Positions 1-9,670 of a stretch of DNA of 35,041 bases are shown here, piece after piece. Origin of the DNA: CAYFZR01 sp964347835 [NCBI: uncultured archaeon] (GTDB lineage: Archaea; CAYFZR01); the NCBI GenBank assembly GCA_964347835.1, contig CAYFZR010000034.1:1-35041 (forward strand), written 5' to 3'. The position numbers and the translations under genes are program-made. Numbering within the stretch: position 1 is the first letter of the stretch; every line of letters starts with the position of its first letter. The notes beneath the pieces were generated by a model that was not told where the DNA came from, did not search any database, and saw only the letters and a program-made list of their open reading frames with translations.

Positions 1-2
1 AT

Positions 3-878
3 ATAGAGCATGAATCCGCATTCATTGAATTCTATAAGAATGATAGAGTGGTGGCCGAAGATATGGTAAGAGTGGACAGGCCTTTTAAGTACGAAGATCT
101 TTATATTGAGCTCCTTGGAACTTTTAGAACAGTTGTCGGCCACGAAAAGGCACAAATAAGAGTTTATCAAGAAGATAAAAGAATATACGATGGTGACGAT
201 TTTGGCTCAGGTTATGATTATGTTCTGGGTGAAGATGAGATTTCCTTAGTTAAGAGGGCTGTTCAGTCTTTAGAAGAGGATGATTATATCAAATTTATTG
301 ACGGCAGTAAAATCGTCTTTGACGAGAGAACAGATGACTTTGCTAGGTGGCATATCGAGAGATTCGACACTAAAGAAATCGAACTCGAAGAGGGTGATGA
401 AATAGAATTCGGTAGCGAAATCTCATTAGAAAAAGTTTATCGTGATTACGCAGAACTTAAGATTGACGACGAAGAATATGAAGTTGAACTTGGAGAAACC
501 TTGACCTTACAGAATTATGCAGGAGAATTCAAGTTTGTCGATCCTGTAGCTAAGCTTGATAATGAACTAAGCCAGAAAGAATTAGATGATAAAAATCTCG
601 TGTTAGTTGGAGGGCCAGAAGCAAACGAAATCACCAAGCTCTTAATGGAAAAAGGTAAGTTAAAAATAGATTTTGATAATATGAAGCCTGGTGAAGGCAT
701 AATTGCCTTCCTAGAAGAACCATTAGGGGATGGCAATATCATTGTGGTAGCAGGAAGTGATAGATACGGGACAAGAGCCGGTTCTATAGTCTTATCCAAG
801 TACGAATACGTCTCAAAATTGAGGGATGATATAATCCACGTTAGATGGGTAAACTCAAAAAAAGCCGAGATAATTTAA
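3..878 (+). CDS. S-layer protein, C-terminal part (5' end outside the window)
   Basis: The reading frame is open to the left edge, so this is the C-terminal end of a larger gene; the GTG at 48 is internal. The visible part is acidic and rich in beta-type segments. It ends in a block (about positions 590-830) with a GGPEANE motif and a later IIVVAGSDRYGTRAG stretch. This pattern is typical of the C-terminal domain of Methanococcus-type S-layer proteins, which form the outer surface lattice. Neither the signal peptide nor any membrane anchor is visible. The gene converges on the ABC transporter, with only 8 bp between the two stop codons. The family call rests on motif recognition. Confidence 0.75.
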   Translation: MEHESAFIEFYKNDRVVAEDMVRVDRPFKYEDLYIELLGTFRTVVGHEKAQIRVYQEDKRIYDGDDFGSGYDYVLGEDEISLVKRAVQSLEEDDYIKFIDGSKIVFDERTDDFARWHIERFDTKEIELEEGDEIEFGSEISLEKVYRDYAELKIDDEEYEVELGETLTLQNYAGEFKFVDPVAKLDNELSQKELDDKNLVLVGGPEANEITKLLMEKGKLKIDFDNMKPGEGIIAFLEEPLGDGNIIVVAGSDRYGTRAGSIVLSKYEYVSKLRDDIIHVRWVNSKKAEII

Positions 879-886
879 TTTTAAGT

Positions 887-1681
887 CTAAATTAATGTTT
901 TTTTAACCTCTTCTGTTAGTATATCAAGAATTTGGGCTCTTGTAAGAACAATTGGCTCACAAGCAGTTCTATTTCTCGGTCTAGGCACCTTAACTTCAAA
1001 AATACTTTTTACTTCTCCAGGTCTTGCAGTTAAGACAACTACCTTATCTCCGAGATAAACTGCCTCGTCCACGCTATGAGTTACGAAAAGGACGGTTTTT
1101 TTATCCTTTTGCCAAATCCTCAGTAGTTCTTCTTGCATTACATTTCTGGTTTGGGCATCTAGAGCTCCAAAAGGCTCGTCCATCAAAAGAACATCAGGAT
1201 CGTTTGCCAAAACCCTCGCTAAGGCGACTCTTTGCTTCATTCCACCGGATAATTCATGAGGATAACTGCTTTCGAATCCGTTTAGCCCAACCAAATCTAC
1301 GTATCTCATTATGATTTCTTCGGTTTTATACTTAGGAAGATTTTTTAATTCAAGACCAAATTCAATATTTTTTTTGACAGTTCTCCATGGAAAAAGGGCA
1401 TATTCCTGAAAAACCATTCCTCTTTCTGAACTCGGACCTTTTACCTCTTTTCCATTGAGGTATACCTTTCCAGTCGTGGGCTTTTCTAAACCCGCTGCTA
1501 TTCTAAGTAGGGTGGTCTTTCCACATCCGCTGGGACCCACAATACAAACGAATTCGCCATCCTTGACTTCGAAAGTGATATTATCTAAGGCTAAAACCTC
1601 TTCTCCATCCTCGTCTACAAATACCTTTGATATGTTCTCTAGTTTTATGCCCCCAATCTTAAACCGACCTCCTCTCTCCAT
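887..1681 (-). CDS. ABC transporter ATP-binding protein (SsuB/TauB/NrtD class)
   Basis: This 264-residue nucleotide-binding subunit powers the importer encoded just upstream. Walker A is GPSGCGKTT (residues 49-57). A Q-loop follows in MVFQEYALFPW, then the signature LSGGMKQR, Walker B VLLMDEPFGALD and the switch histidine in FVTHSVDEA. The ending PGEV...RPR is usual for the nitrate/sulfonate/taurine class. The ATG at 1681 overlaps the permease gene by 37 bp. An SD-like GGAGG lies inside the first codons, so initiation a few codons further in, at an ATT, is possible; no conventional start lies there. It is the last gene of a three-gene operon. The substrate cannot be read from this subunit. 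Confidence 0.93.
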   Translation of the reverse strand: MERGGRFKIGGIKLENISKVFVDEDGEEVLALDNITFEVKDGEFVCIVGPSGCGKTTLLRIAAGLEKPTTGKVYLNGKEVKGPSSERGMVFQEYALFPWRTVKKNIEFGLELKNLPKYKTEEIIMRYVDLVGLNGFESSYPHELSGGMKQRVALARVLANDPDVLLMDEPFGALDAQTRNVMQEELLRIWQKDKKTVLFVTHSVDEAVYLGDKVVVLTARPGEVKSIFEVKVPRPRNRTACEPIVLTRAQILDILTEEVKKTLI

Positions 1682-2439
1682 ATCAATGTTTTTCTCTCCA
1701 TAAATATAACTATTTCATTCATTATTAATCCTACTATACCTATCATAAGCATTCCAACTATAATTCCCTCTGGAATACCGGCTCCATGGAAAAACATCAT
1801 CATTGCTCCTAAACCCAGACCATTTTTTACACCCATAAATTCTGCTGCAACTAGACACATCCAACCAATACCCAGTCCTATGCGCAGGCCAGTTATCACA
1901 TAGGGTAAAGAGGAAGGTATCACAACCTTTCTGACGATTTCCCTTTCACCCGTCCCTAAGGTTGCAGCGGCTTCTACAAGTATCTTAGGAGTACTTTTCA
2001 CTCCAGAAATCGTATTCAAAAGTATTGGAAAGAAGGCGCCAATAAAAATGATTATCGCCTGTGAGAGAATGCTTGTACCTCCAAACCATAACAGGACCAG
2101 AGGTATCCACGCAAGTGGAGGGATAGGTCTTAGAGTTTCAATAATCGTTCCCAAGGCAGTCTCAGCATGCCTTATCCATCCCATAGTTATGCCCAATGGA
2201 ATTGCTATAATGCTTGCCATGGAAAAACCGAGTAAAACTCTTATAAGACTCATTGAGGTGTGTTGAAAAAGTGTTCTCCCCATATAACCTTCTACAGTAA
2301 GTTCGATCCAAAACTTAAATGTTGGAAGCGGATATGGTAAAATTGTCGAATCTGATATTAAAATCGCTAGTAATTCCCATAAGATAATCGCTACAATAGG
2401 AGAGAGCCATTTTGTCGTTTTCTCTATTTTTATGCGCAT
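1645..2439 (-). CDS. ABC transporter permease (SsuC/TauC class)
   Basis: This 264-residue inner-membrane permease has about six hydrophobic segments. The EAA-type coupling loop is visible as EAAATLGTGEREIVRKVVIPSSLPYVITGLRIGLG in shortened form EAAATLG...GLRIGLG, the contact site for the ATPase. The end FMERKTLIWREE is standard for binding-protein-dependent transporters of nitrate, sulfonate, taurine or thiamine-precursor type. It lies 29 bp downstream of the binding-protein gene and overlaps the ATPase gene, so the three form one operon. Family assignment is secure; substrate is unknown. Confidence 0.92.
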   Translation of the reverse strand: MRIKIEKTTKWLSPIVAIILWELLAILISDSTILPYPLPTFKFWIELTVEGYMGRTLFQHTSMSLIRVLLGFSMASIIAIPLGITMGWIRHAETALGTIIETLRPIPPLAWIPLVLLWFGGTSILSQAIIIFIGAFFPILLNTISGVKSTPKILVEAAATLGTGEREIVRKVVIPSSLPYVITGLRIGLGIGWMCLVAAEFMGVKNGLGLGAMMMFFHGAGIPEGIIVGMLMIGIVGLIMNEIVIFMERKTLIWREEVGLRLGA

Positions 2440-2468
2440 TTAATCACCAAAAAAATAAGAAAGAGGGA

Positions 2469-3455
2469 TTAACTTGTTTTTTCGACGAAGCTCTTATCAA
2501 AGAATTCTTTGATAAATTGATCCTCATTTGGTACTTTTTCTTCCTTAATAATCTCAAATTCAAGTAATTCAGTTAAATAAGTCTTTGTTCCTTCCTCGTT
2601 TGGGATGTAAGTGAAATCTATATTTTCCATAGCGAGCCTTACTGCATCTTCACTTCTTCCTGTGAACTCAACTCCGTACTTAACTGCTTCATCAGGATTT
2701 TCATTTATCCATTTTGTGGCTCTCACGTGTATATCTACCATCTTTTGTATTGTTTCGGGATTTTTTTCCTTGTACTCGTTTCTTGTGGCAACAACACAAC
2801 ACGGATGGTTAGGCCATATTTCATGAGAGGTTATCAGTATCTCTCCGTAGCCCTCATTTACTGCAGCGGCGTTGAAGGGCTCCCATCCTACGAAGCCATC
2901 TATGGAACCTGTTTTTAGGTTGTCTAACATTGTCTTGCCAGGCATTGGATAAACTAGGGATACATCCTTTGCTTCTAATCCTGCTTGATCTAATGCTTTA
3001 AGTAAAAGGAAGTGCTGTACTGTGCCGGGACCAGGTATTCCTATGTTTTTTCCCTTTAGATCTTTTACGGATTTTATGCCTTTGTCCTTGCCAACCACTA
3101 TCGCAGAGCCTTCATTATTCGCCTGAGCAAGAATTTGGATTGGTATATCCAAGTTAGCATGTTTTATGGTTGCCGGAGCCGTACCTAAATAACCCACATC
3201 TATTTCTTCAGCTTTAAAGCCATCCATTTCAAAGGCGCCGTTTATATATTCTACCGGAATCACTTCTATTCCTGCTTCTTCGTACCAACCGTTCTTTTGT
3301 GCTACGTAATAGGCTAGTTGGTGTAGGTCAGCGGTAAGATATCCTAATCTGACTTTAACTTTCTCTGGTTTTTCAGGTGGTTTCGCTATACAACCGGAAT
3401 AAAGAAGAACGGAAATTATAAGAACCAGCAGAAATATTTCTAAGATCCTCTTCAT
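2469..3455 (-). CDS. ABC transporter substrate-binding lipoprotein (NMT1/SsuA-like)
   Basis: This is the first gene of the importer operon, 328 residues. It opens with a lipoprotein signal peptide ending in the lipobox LYSGC, with the acceptor Cys at residue 22. A periplasmic-binding-protein type 2 fold follows: VRLGYLTADLHQLAYY, then GLEAKDV and the DGFVGWEPF segment common in the NMT1/OpuAC-like sulfonate, nitrate and pyrimidine-precursor binders. A strong SD, GGGAGGTGA, stands about 7 nt before the ATG, and TATA-like stretches lie between 3475 and 3540. The protein would capture a small anionic or aromatic solute outside the membrane. Which solute cannot be decided from sequence. Confidence 0.9.
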   Translation of the reverse strand: MKRILEIFLLVLIISVLLYSGCIAKPPEKPEKVKVRLGYLTADLHQLAYYVAQKNGWYEEAGIEVIPVEYINGAFEMDGFKAEEIDVGYLGTAPATIKHANLDIPIQILAQANNEGSAIVVGKDKGIKSVKDLKGKNIGIPGPGTVQHFLLLKALDQAGLEAKDVSLVYPMPGKTMLDNLKTGSIDGFVGWEPFNAAAVNEGYGEILITSHEIWPNHPCCVVATRNEYKEKNPETIQKMVDIHVRATKWINENPDEAVKYGVEFTGRSEDAVRLAMENIDFTYIPNEEGTKTYLTELLEFEIIKEEKVPNEDQFIKEFFDKSFVEKTS

Positions 3456-3645
3456 CTACCGTTCACCTCCCTAACATCTTTTATATCCCTTTTTCATTTA
3501 TTTACGCTAATTCAAATAAAATTCCTGAATATAAATTTTTTGATAATACTATTATATTTTCCTAAATCCATTTTTTGAACGAGGTTAGCCAAAATAGAGA
3601 TCTCATTTGTCTCTTCATCTACTTCTAATCCTCTATTATCGCTAC

Positions 3646-3927
3646 TTATGGTTTTTGGGTAGCTTTCCTCTCCTCTAAAATCTGAAGACATCTCTCTCGC
3701 ATATCATGCAGTATTAATTCTAATACCTCAAGTTTTACATCTAGAGGTATAATCCTGTTTTCTTTATCTTTTATGGCAATTGGCCTCTTTACGGTGGCCT
3801 CTATATCTCCAACTCTGGTGATAGATCTAATCACTATCAATTCTTCTCCGGTGTGCTTTCCTCCTGCTTTAACAGGAATTACTTCGGATTCCTCTACTGA
3901 CACACTAATATTCGTTGGCGTTTTCAT
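3646..3927 (-). CDS. Conserved small protein of unknown function, coupled to pheT
   Basis: A 93-residue basic protein with no signal peptide or membrane segment. The first 60 residues look beta-rich (ISVSVEESEVIPVKAGGKHTGEELIVIRS); the C-terminal third is a charged helix. Its ATG overlaps the pheT stop in an ATGA arrangement, so the two are translationally coupled. I do not recognise the family. The coupling suggests a link to translation or phenylalanine metabolism, but that is inference. A 190-bp gap separates it from the ABC operon downstream. Confidence 0.7.
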   Translation of the reverse strand: MKTPTNISVSVEESEVIPVKAGGKHTGEELIVIRSITRVGDIEATVKRPIAIKDKENRIIPLDVKLEVLELILHDMRERCLQILEERKATQKP

Positions 3928-5576
3928 ATCAATTCCCCCAGATCCTCAATTGAAATCTCAAAGGCTACGATGGGATGTGCAAGTCCATAATTTAAAATAA
4001 TTTTCGGATGTATTTCACCGAATAAGCCGATTTCTCTATCATTTGATATAATCCTTGCGCATCTTCCCTGTATGAATGAACCATGATCATAAGGCTTAAC
4101 ATAGTAATTTACTCCCAGATTGTCTAGCAAGGTTATCGCAATCGACTTTATCTCCGAAAAGTTTGATTTAGGGTGTATTGACACCCCACACACCTTTCTC
4201 AAGTTTAATCCTCCAGTTTCAGTATCACCCAATAGTACAACGTCACCTATCTCAAATATCTTTTGAGGAAGGTCGAATCTTCTATTAAGCTGGAGTTGTT
4301 CCATAAGATTTGGCAAAAGAGAGGTTCTTACGATTGTGTGATCTTCTGTAACTGGATTTTCGATCTCTATAGACGCGACTTTTTTAAGATTCATCTTTTC
4401 ATAGTGATTCACCTCATTTGTGAGGGATAATGTCATTACCTCCTGAAAACCTAGAGATATCATCAGTTCCCTGACATCTTCTGATAGTTCTTCTACGATA
4501 TGTTTTTCTCCAATGGTCATTGTCTCGGGCAATTTTTCCTCAAATTTTTCGTATCCGTGGCCAATAGCCACATCTTCAATGATATCTACGGGGTGGAGTA
4601 TATCAACACGATAACACGGTATCTTAACCTTTATATTTTCATTTTCGATGCTACAGCCATATCTCATTTTTTCAAGAGCATTTTTAATCTCTTTTAGTTC
4701 GAAGTCTTCTCCTAACATCTTGGCAACAAAATCTGTAGAAATGACCATTTCTAAGGGATTTAGATTAGGGGTTGTTATCTCTCTATCCGGATAAATTATT
4801 TTTAAAGCGTAAATTTCTCCTTTCTCATGGAAAGACGTGATTAAAATTTTTAACGCATTATCTATTGCACGAAAATCAGTACCTGTAATATCTACAAAAA
4901 TGTTCTTTGTATCTTCTGTTACTCTTGTCAATTCTCCGTTTATAATGGGTGGAAAGGACAATACATCATGATTTATATCAGTAATTATTGGATATCTGGG
5001 GTGATGCAACACTATATGCTTGTATTCTACTCCTTTTGGATGATATTTAAGTATCTCCTCTAAGTTCATCTGATCTTCCATATCTAAAGGAACGAAACTT
5101 TTTTCTCTCGGTTTTAATGCATGATACTTAAAAGGAGGCTTTACTTTATCTAAATCGTGTATTCCAATAGATGCTTTACTTCTATTTCTTCCAATTGCCC
5201 AGTGTAAATCTTCCTGAAACTCTATCAGTTTTTCTATTTCTCTATCTGTGATTTTTAGTCCCTTTACAATGGCACAAACAATATATGGGCGAACTTCATT
5301 AACACTTGAATCAACTTCTACTTCTATATTACTCTTTTTTGTCTTAAATACCGGTAATCCGGTCTCAAGTTCAAAAAAACCTCTTAATGCAGTTGCTAAA
5401 CCCTCTAAACTATACAAGTCTGGTCTATTAGGAAATAATTCTATGTCTATTTTATTCTCATCATAGTCATCTATGTCGCTACCCAACATGGGAATCTTTT
5501 CTATGAGGTAAGAAAGGGGAAAGTCTTTACCCAAGGCCTCTATTAGTTCATCATACCTAAAAGATATTACCGGCAT
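3924..5576 (-). CDS. pheT: Phenylalanyl-tRNA synthetase beta subunit, archaeal type
   Basis: Charges tRNA-Phe together with the alpha subunit PheS, which is not in this window. The 550 residues are the archaeal/eukaryal length. The N-terminus MPVISFRYDELIEALGK is followed by DIELFPNRPDLYSLEGLA, the B3/B4 region with its editing pocket (YPIITDINHDVLSFPPIINGE), the B5 domain (KIPCYRVDILHPVDIIEDVAIGHGYEKF) and the catalytic-like core (VMTLSLTN, ENPVTEDHTIVRTSLLPNL). There is no C-terminal FDX-ACB domain, as expected for this type; such a domain appears on TyrA in this window instead. GAGGGTTGAT is the likely SD. Confidence 0.97.
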   Translation of the reverse strand: MPVISFRYDELIEALGKDFPLSYLIEKIPMLGSDIDDYDENKIDIELFPNRPDLYSLEGLATALRGFFELETGLPVFKTKKSNIEVEVDSSVNEVRPYIVCAIVKGLKITDREIEKLIEFQEDLHWAIGRNRSKASIGIHDLDKVKPPFKYHALKPREKSFVPLDMEDQMNLEEILKYHPKGVEYKHIVLHHPRYPIITDINHDVLSFPPIINGELTRVTEDTKNIFVDITGTDFRAIDNALKILITSFHEKGEIYALKIIYPDREITTPNLNPLEMVISTDFVAKMLGEDFELKEIKNALEKMRYGCSIENENIKVKIPCYRVDILHPVDIIEDVAIGHGYEKFEEKLPETMTIGEKHIVEELSEDVRELMISLGFQEVMTLSLTNEVNHYEKMNLKKVASIEIENPVTEDHTIVRTSLLPNLMEQLQLNRRFDLPQKIFEIGDVVLLGDTETGGLNLRKVCGVSIHPKSNFSEIKSIAITLLDNLGVNYYVKPYDHGSFIQGRCARIISNDREIGLFGEIHPKIILNYGLAHPIVAFEISIEDLGELI

Positions 5577-5624
5577 TTAATCAACCCTCAAACTTAATAA
5601 AATTTTCACTTTATTGTATTTTCA

Positions 5625-6704
5625 TTATATTATTCCGATTTTTGCAAGTTCGTTGGGTAAATATTCTTCTACGACGTAAGCAAGACCATATTTTGCTAAG
5701 GCCTGTTGTTCAGATTTCTTGCCTAACTCCAGTTGGAGTTTTATCTCTCTTTCCCAGAATTCGGATTGAAATCTTGGATCTTCTAATTCAGCCTCCAACG
5801 CATTTATATCTTGCTCTTTGAGTCTGTCTGTGGGAAGGTCGTACTCCACTATATCGCTGGGCTTAACCCCTAGAAACATAGCATTCGGAGTAGCAATATA
5901 TTCACTCAAATGCGCAGTCTTTATAGCACCGTAGGCAACGGATGCATAAATTCTAAATGACCAAGGGTCGCAATCTGTGAATACTACTACAGGCAATCCC
6001 AGTTCTGTATTAAGTCTTCGCAAAAACCTTCTTGTGGCTCTTGCAGGTTGACCCTTTAAATGTACTAAAATAGACCTAAATTTTTCGTCAAACTTTTCCT
6101 CCCTAAGTCTCATGAACATACCGCCAGTCTCTACTGCAATTACGAAATCAGCGTCATAGTCTAAAAATTCGAGTTTATCCACGTTTGTAGGTATGGAATA
6201 TCCAGTTTCACCCACATCATCTAAGCAATGGATGTCTCTGATACCTCGATTGGTTGGTTCTCTAATTCTAAGATTTCCTAGGATACTGGCTCCATCTTCT
6301 TCCGGATGCATCCTAAAATCTTCTCTTTGAAGATGAAGAATTATTTCAAGGTCTTCTATCAGTTTATCACTTTCTTGTTGTTCATTGAACCTTACGAGTT
6401 TTCCCCAGTTTTCAGAAATATAGTACAACTCCCTCAGCGTGGATGATTTACCTATTTCAACTTGATTCTTAAAAAAATCTACAACATATAGTGTTTTGAG
6501 TATTCCTAATGCTTCGTCTTTTTTCTTTGCACTTCTTGTTGTAAGTTTATTTCCGTAAACCCAGACTCTGAAGTTTTCGTCGAATATTATGTTCCCCCTT
6601 GTTCTGGAGGGTAATCTAATGTGAGGTATATTGACTTCTTTTCCTTGATCGATTAGTTTCTTCGGCAAGGTTAAGAGCCTATTTATGATCTCATCCTCTT
6701 TCAC
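5625..6704 (-). CDS. top6A: DNA topoisomerase VI subunit A
   Basis: This 359-residue subunit cuts DNA in the type IIB topoisomerase and belongs to the Spo11 family. The 5Y-CAP domain holds [13 protein letters not shown]; the attacking tyrosine should be the second of the pair (residue 95) by analogy with Spo11. The Toprim domain shows the acidic residue in [13 protein letters not shown] and the metal-binding DCD in [16 protein letters not shown]. The GTG start overlaps the subunit B stop as GTGA, so the subunits are coupled. Length and motifs look intact. Confidence 0.97.
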   Translation of the reverse strand: MKEDEIINRLLTLPKKLIDQGKEVNIPHIRLPSRTRGNIIFDENFRVWVYGNKLTTRSAKKKDEALGILKTLYVVDFFKNQVEIGKSSTLRELYYISENWGKLVRFNEQQESDKLIEDLEIILHLQREDFRMHPEEDGASILGNLRIREPTNRGIRDIHCLDDVGETGYSIPTNVDKLEFLDYDADFVIAVETGGMFMRLREEKFDEKFRSILVHLKGQPARATRRFLRRLNTELGLPVVVFTDCDPWSFRIYASVAYGAIKTAHLSEYIATPNAMFLGVKPSDIVEYDLPTDRLKEQDINALEAELEDPRFQSEFWEREIKLQLELGKKSEQQALAKYGLAYVVEEYLPNELAKIGII

Positions 6705-8245
6705 TCTAACGGACCTCCCAGTATTCTATGAATTATTGGAGTCGCATCTGGTTCGTCTTCCCCCGTAATTTCAGCGGCTTTTTTGAATATCAAGGGAACA
6801 TATTCTCTGACCCAGTCCGCTCTCTCTTTAAGTTTTTCCTCTCTCCTTTTTTTGCTTAGGTAAATTCTAAGTTGTCTACCGCACTCTTGAAGTCCAAGTT
6901 TAATCTCCTTTGCTATTTCAGTTATGTTTCCTATTGCCTCTTTTGCCTCTGATGTATACGGTACGTGCACGCTCGCAACATGAACCATAAGCAAAGCAGG
7001 ACCATAAGGAATTCCTTTCCCTCCTGCTTGATTAAGTCCATAATTTCTCCAATCGATTCTTTCAATCGTATTGGTGATTACATCAGCGCCTTCTTGGTAT
7101 AATAGCGGAACTCGGTTTGAAAATCTAAATATCTTTACCTTGTTTTCTTTTGGAAGTTCCCCCCCATAACCAAGTCCGCACTCAATCAAAAAAGGGTTTC
7201 CAGAATACACTGTCGGTTCGCGAATACTTTTAGCAACAAAATCTACATCATGAACCCTTAAAATACCTTTTTTAATAAGATCTGTTCCTATAGGAGATAA
7301 ACAATCTGTAGGTGGACGTATAATTTTTATTTTTTTGAATGCGCTCACTAATCTCTTTACTTCTTCTAAATCTATCTTGGAAGGTTTTTTACTTAAACTG
7401 ACTCCTGAAATTTCTCCTATTTTTTCTACACTGGTAGAACTTATTCGGCTAAACGTTTCTATCAAGAAGGATCTCAATTTTTTGTGATTGCTCATTTGTA
7501 AAAAGAGCAATAACTCCCCGACTTCTATTCCATGAGGATGAATGGGAATCTCCTTGGGTTCTGGAGGCAATTCGTTGGATGATCGTTGATACACAATTTT
7601 ATTTCCATCCGGATTTATGTAGGTTAGTGTTAGCCAAGGATTTGCCGTAACGGTTTGTTCTAAGTAAGAATCTATAGATCTTTCGCCTCTTCTATATATT
7701 CCCTCAACCAACAACTCTATCTTCGTTCCATGAGCTCTAGAATTAAATGATTCGTTTAACTTCTTGAAACGGGGCTGATTCTTGTGCAAATCGATTGAAA
7801 CTTCAAACCCATACGTTGGTTTGTCTTTTCCTATGGACGACTCTACAATGGCGTTATGACCGGTAGTAAGATTTGAATATAATACAGCGCCGGAAATTCC
7901 AATGCCTTGTTGTCCCCTCGTTTGTTTTCTCGTATGGAATCTAGATCCATAGAGTAACTTGCCGAATATTGGAGGAATCTTATCAGGGAGTATTCCGGGG
8001 CCGTTGTCTTCGACGGTTATACTGTAAAGTCCGTTTTTAACTGTACTTACGTTTACCGTTATATCGGGAAGTATCTTAGCCTCTTCGCAAGCATCGAGAG
8101 AGTTGTCTACCGCCTCTTTCACACAAACAAACAATGCTTTCTGCGGATTGTCAAAACCGAGCATTGCTTTGTTTTTTGAAAAAAATTCAGATACGCTTAT
8201 TTCTTTTTGTTTCTTTGCAAGTTCAAATGCAATCGTCTCTTCCAT
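6701..8245 (-). CDS. top6B: DNA topoisomerase VI subunit B
   Basis: The 514-residue ATPase subunit of topoisomerase VI. The GHKL fold shows the N-box [13 protein letters not shown], the G1 box VEDNGPGI and the ATP lid [14 protein letters not shown]. An H2TH-like middle domain follows, then the transducer domain with its lysine-bearing [13 protein letters not shown] segment. ATP binding closes the dimer and gates strand passage by subunit A. AGGAGGTAAA lies 8 nt before the ATG. It is the first gene of a two-gene operon; the AT-rich stretch at 8246-8548 must hold its promoter. Confidence 0.97.
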   Translation of the reverse strand: MEETIAFELAKKQKEISVSEFFSKNKAMLGFDNPQKALFVCVKEAVDNSLDACEEAKILPDITVNVSTVKNGLYSITVEDNGPGILPDKIPPIFGKLLYGSRFHTRKQTRGQQGIGISGAVLYSNLTTGHNAIVESSIGKDKPTYGFEVSIDLHKNQPRFKKLNESFNSRAHGTKIELLVEGIYRRGERSIDSYLEQTVTANPWLTLTYINPDGNKIVYQRSSNELPPEPKEIPIHPHGIEVGELLLFLQMSNHKKLRSFLIETFSRISSTSVEKIGEISGVSLSKKPSKIDLEEVKRLVSAFKKIKIIRPPTDCLSPIGTDLIKKGILRVHDVDFVAKSIREPTVYSGNPFLIECGLGYGGELPKENKVKIFRFSNRVPLLYQEGADVITNTIERIDWRNYGLNQAGGKGIPYGPALLMVHVASVHVPYTSEAKEAIGNITEIAKEIKLGLQECGRQLRIYLSKKRREEKLKERADWVREYVPLIFKKAAEITGEDEPDATPIIHRILGGPLE

Positions 8246-8716
8246 ATTTTGTTTTACCTCCTAACATGTTAAAAATCTTCAGACGCTAGTCATACATCTC
8301 CGGTGGGTAGATAGTTAAATTTAAACGAAATATAAAGCCTAATTACAGGCAAAAGTGGTGTTATTAGTCTGTACATTGAATTTTATATAATATTTCTCTT
8401 ATAAAAAGTTTGGGGTAAAGAAAAGACTTAAAAAATCATTCAACTGGCTTAAATATTATTTTAAATAAATATTTGAAAACTAAATTAGAAATTAAATAAT
8501 GTTAATTATTGAATAACAAAATAAATAGTTATTATAGGTCTAAAAAAATTGAAAAGTTATACTAAATTTCAATTTTATGAAAAAAAGTATAAAAAAGGTA
8601 TGCTTTTTCCGTATTTTGCTTTCGATAATCAGTCTTTAAATAAAAAAAGTATAATATTGACATGTAACACTGGTCGCCTAAGGTATCTTCTCCTTATTCC
8701 CCAGAGGGGTGGTGGG
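8246..8716. other. AT-rich intergenic region between divergent genes
   Basis: About 470 bp separate top6B from the preferred start of the divergent helical protein. Positions 8440-8548 are nearly all A and T and include an imperfect inverted repeat around 8453-8475 (AAATATT ... AAATATTT). Several TATA-like stretches occur, for example at 8384-8392 and 8401-8406. It must contain at least one promoter for each direction. I see no tRNA, repeat array or further gene. An origin-like role cannot be supported from sequence alone. Confidence 0.5.
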
Positions 8717-9511
8717 GTGTTTCGAAAGCCCGAAATAAAGTTAAGTAAAAGAGAGTCCCAGTTAATAGAAGAATTCGCAAACTGTTATGACGTCGTTACC
8801 AGCATGCCAAAATTTTTGTACAGGAAATACCAACTGGGCGATTTAAAATTAACTGTTGTACAAATCGGGAGAGATCTCAAGCGTTACTTATCAACAAATA
8901 GAGACTGGAAAGACGCGGAAAATATAATTTCTAACCATGCAAGTGAAATTAAGCGGAGAAGACAGGACTTCGGGCAATATGAGGTCTTACCATACTTCAA
9001 CAGAAAAATTCTAATTTCATTGATGGAATTACATAAAAAAGCTTTAGACGAGGCCATACTTACGGTTTTAAGCTACGAGGACATATTAAAAATACACGGA
9101 GAAGAACTAGAAAACATAAAGAAGAACATATGGCTTGGTTTAGAGCTAGATACGTATAGTATGCTTGGCGGCATTGAAATAACTGACGATGTATTCTCTT
9201 ATGATTTAGTCGAGAAAATATCGAAAGAATGTGTTAAGATATTATACTCACAGTTAGAAGAATTTGAAAAAGAAGAAAATATAAAAGTGAAGAGAGAGAT
9301 CTTACTTCGACAAATTCTCGAGGTTATTGACCTAAAAAGGAAAATTTCAATTTATAACTTAGATGAAGATCTCTGGCGCTTCTTTACCGTAATTGAGGCT
9401 GTGAGATTATTAGATGTTACAGGAGAGTTTGTTCACGATCTGATAGAGCTATCAATATTGCTTAGGAAGATTGAGGGAATAGAGGAGGAGATTGTTGCTG
9501 AAGAGGAATGA
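8717..9511 (+). CDS. Helical protein of unknown function, divergent from top6BA
   Basis: I do not recognise this protein. The frame is open from 8549 (TTG), but the best start is the GTG at 8717, just after a purine-rich GAGGGGTGGTGG; it gives 264 residues starting VFRKPEIKLSKRESQ. It is charged and almost all helical, with a run of Glu at the C-terminus (EEEIVAEEE) and a central RRRQDFGQYEVLPYFNRK segment. No signal peptide, membrane helix or metal site is visible. It has its own hairpin/T-run terminator. It is divergent from the topoisomerase genes, which may mean no more than a shared upstream region. Confidence 0.7.
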   Translation: MFRKPEIKLSKRESQLIEEFANCYDVVTSMPKFLYRKYQLGDLKLTVVQIGRDLKRYLSTNRDWKDAENIISNHASEIKRRRQDFGQYEVLPYFNRKILISLMELHKKALDEAILTVLSYEDILKIHGEELENIKKNIWLGLELDTYSMLGGIEITDDVFSYDLVEKISKECVKILYSQLEEFEKEENIKVKREILLRQILEVIDLKRKISIYNLDEDLWRFFTVIEAVRLLDVTGEFVHDLIELSILLRKIEGIEEEIVAEEE

Positions 9512-9515
9512 TAAA

Positions 9516-9559
9516 AGACCATTTGATAGAACGGTCTAATTAAATCTTTTTTTCTTTTT
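9516..9559 (+). terminator. Hairpin plus T-run terminator
   Basis: AGACC (9516-9520) pairs with GGTCT (9533-9537) around a 12-nt loop, followed by a T-rich run at 9547-9559. It begins 4 bp after the stop of the helical protein gene, the expected place for a transcription end. Confidence 0.6.
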
Positions 9560-9670
9560 AAATTCGATATCAGGGACAATCTTAGATTATCGTATCCTTA
9601 GAAATGTTTTTAAGTTAAAGGGTGATAAAGGCTAAACATAGGATTTGAAAAACTTTAAAAAGGTGTCCTT

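Noticed and set aside
8387-8548. A possible replication origin in the AT-rich region next to top6BA
   Set aside because: AT-richness alone is not enough; there is no Cdc6/Orc1 gene nearby and no repeated origin-recognition box was visible.
8549-8716. N-terminal extension of the helical protein from TTG 8549
   Set aside because: Very AT-rich, low-complexity Lys/Tyr/Phe-rich residues; an SD-like stretch and GTG at 8717 give a better start.
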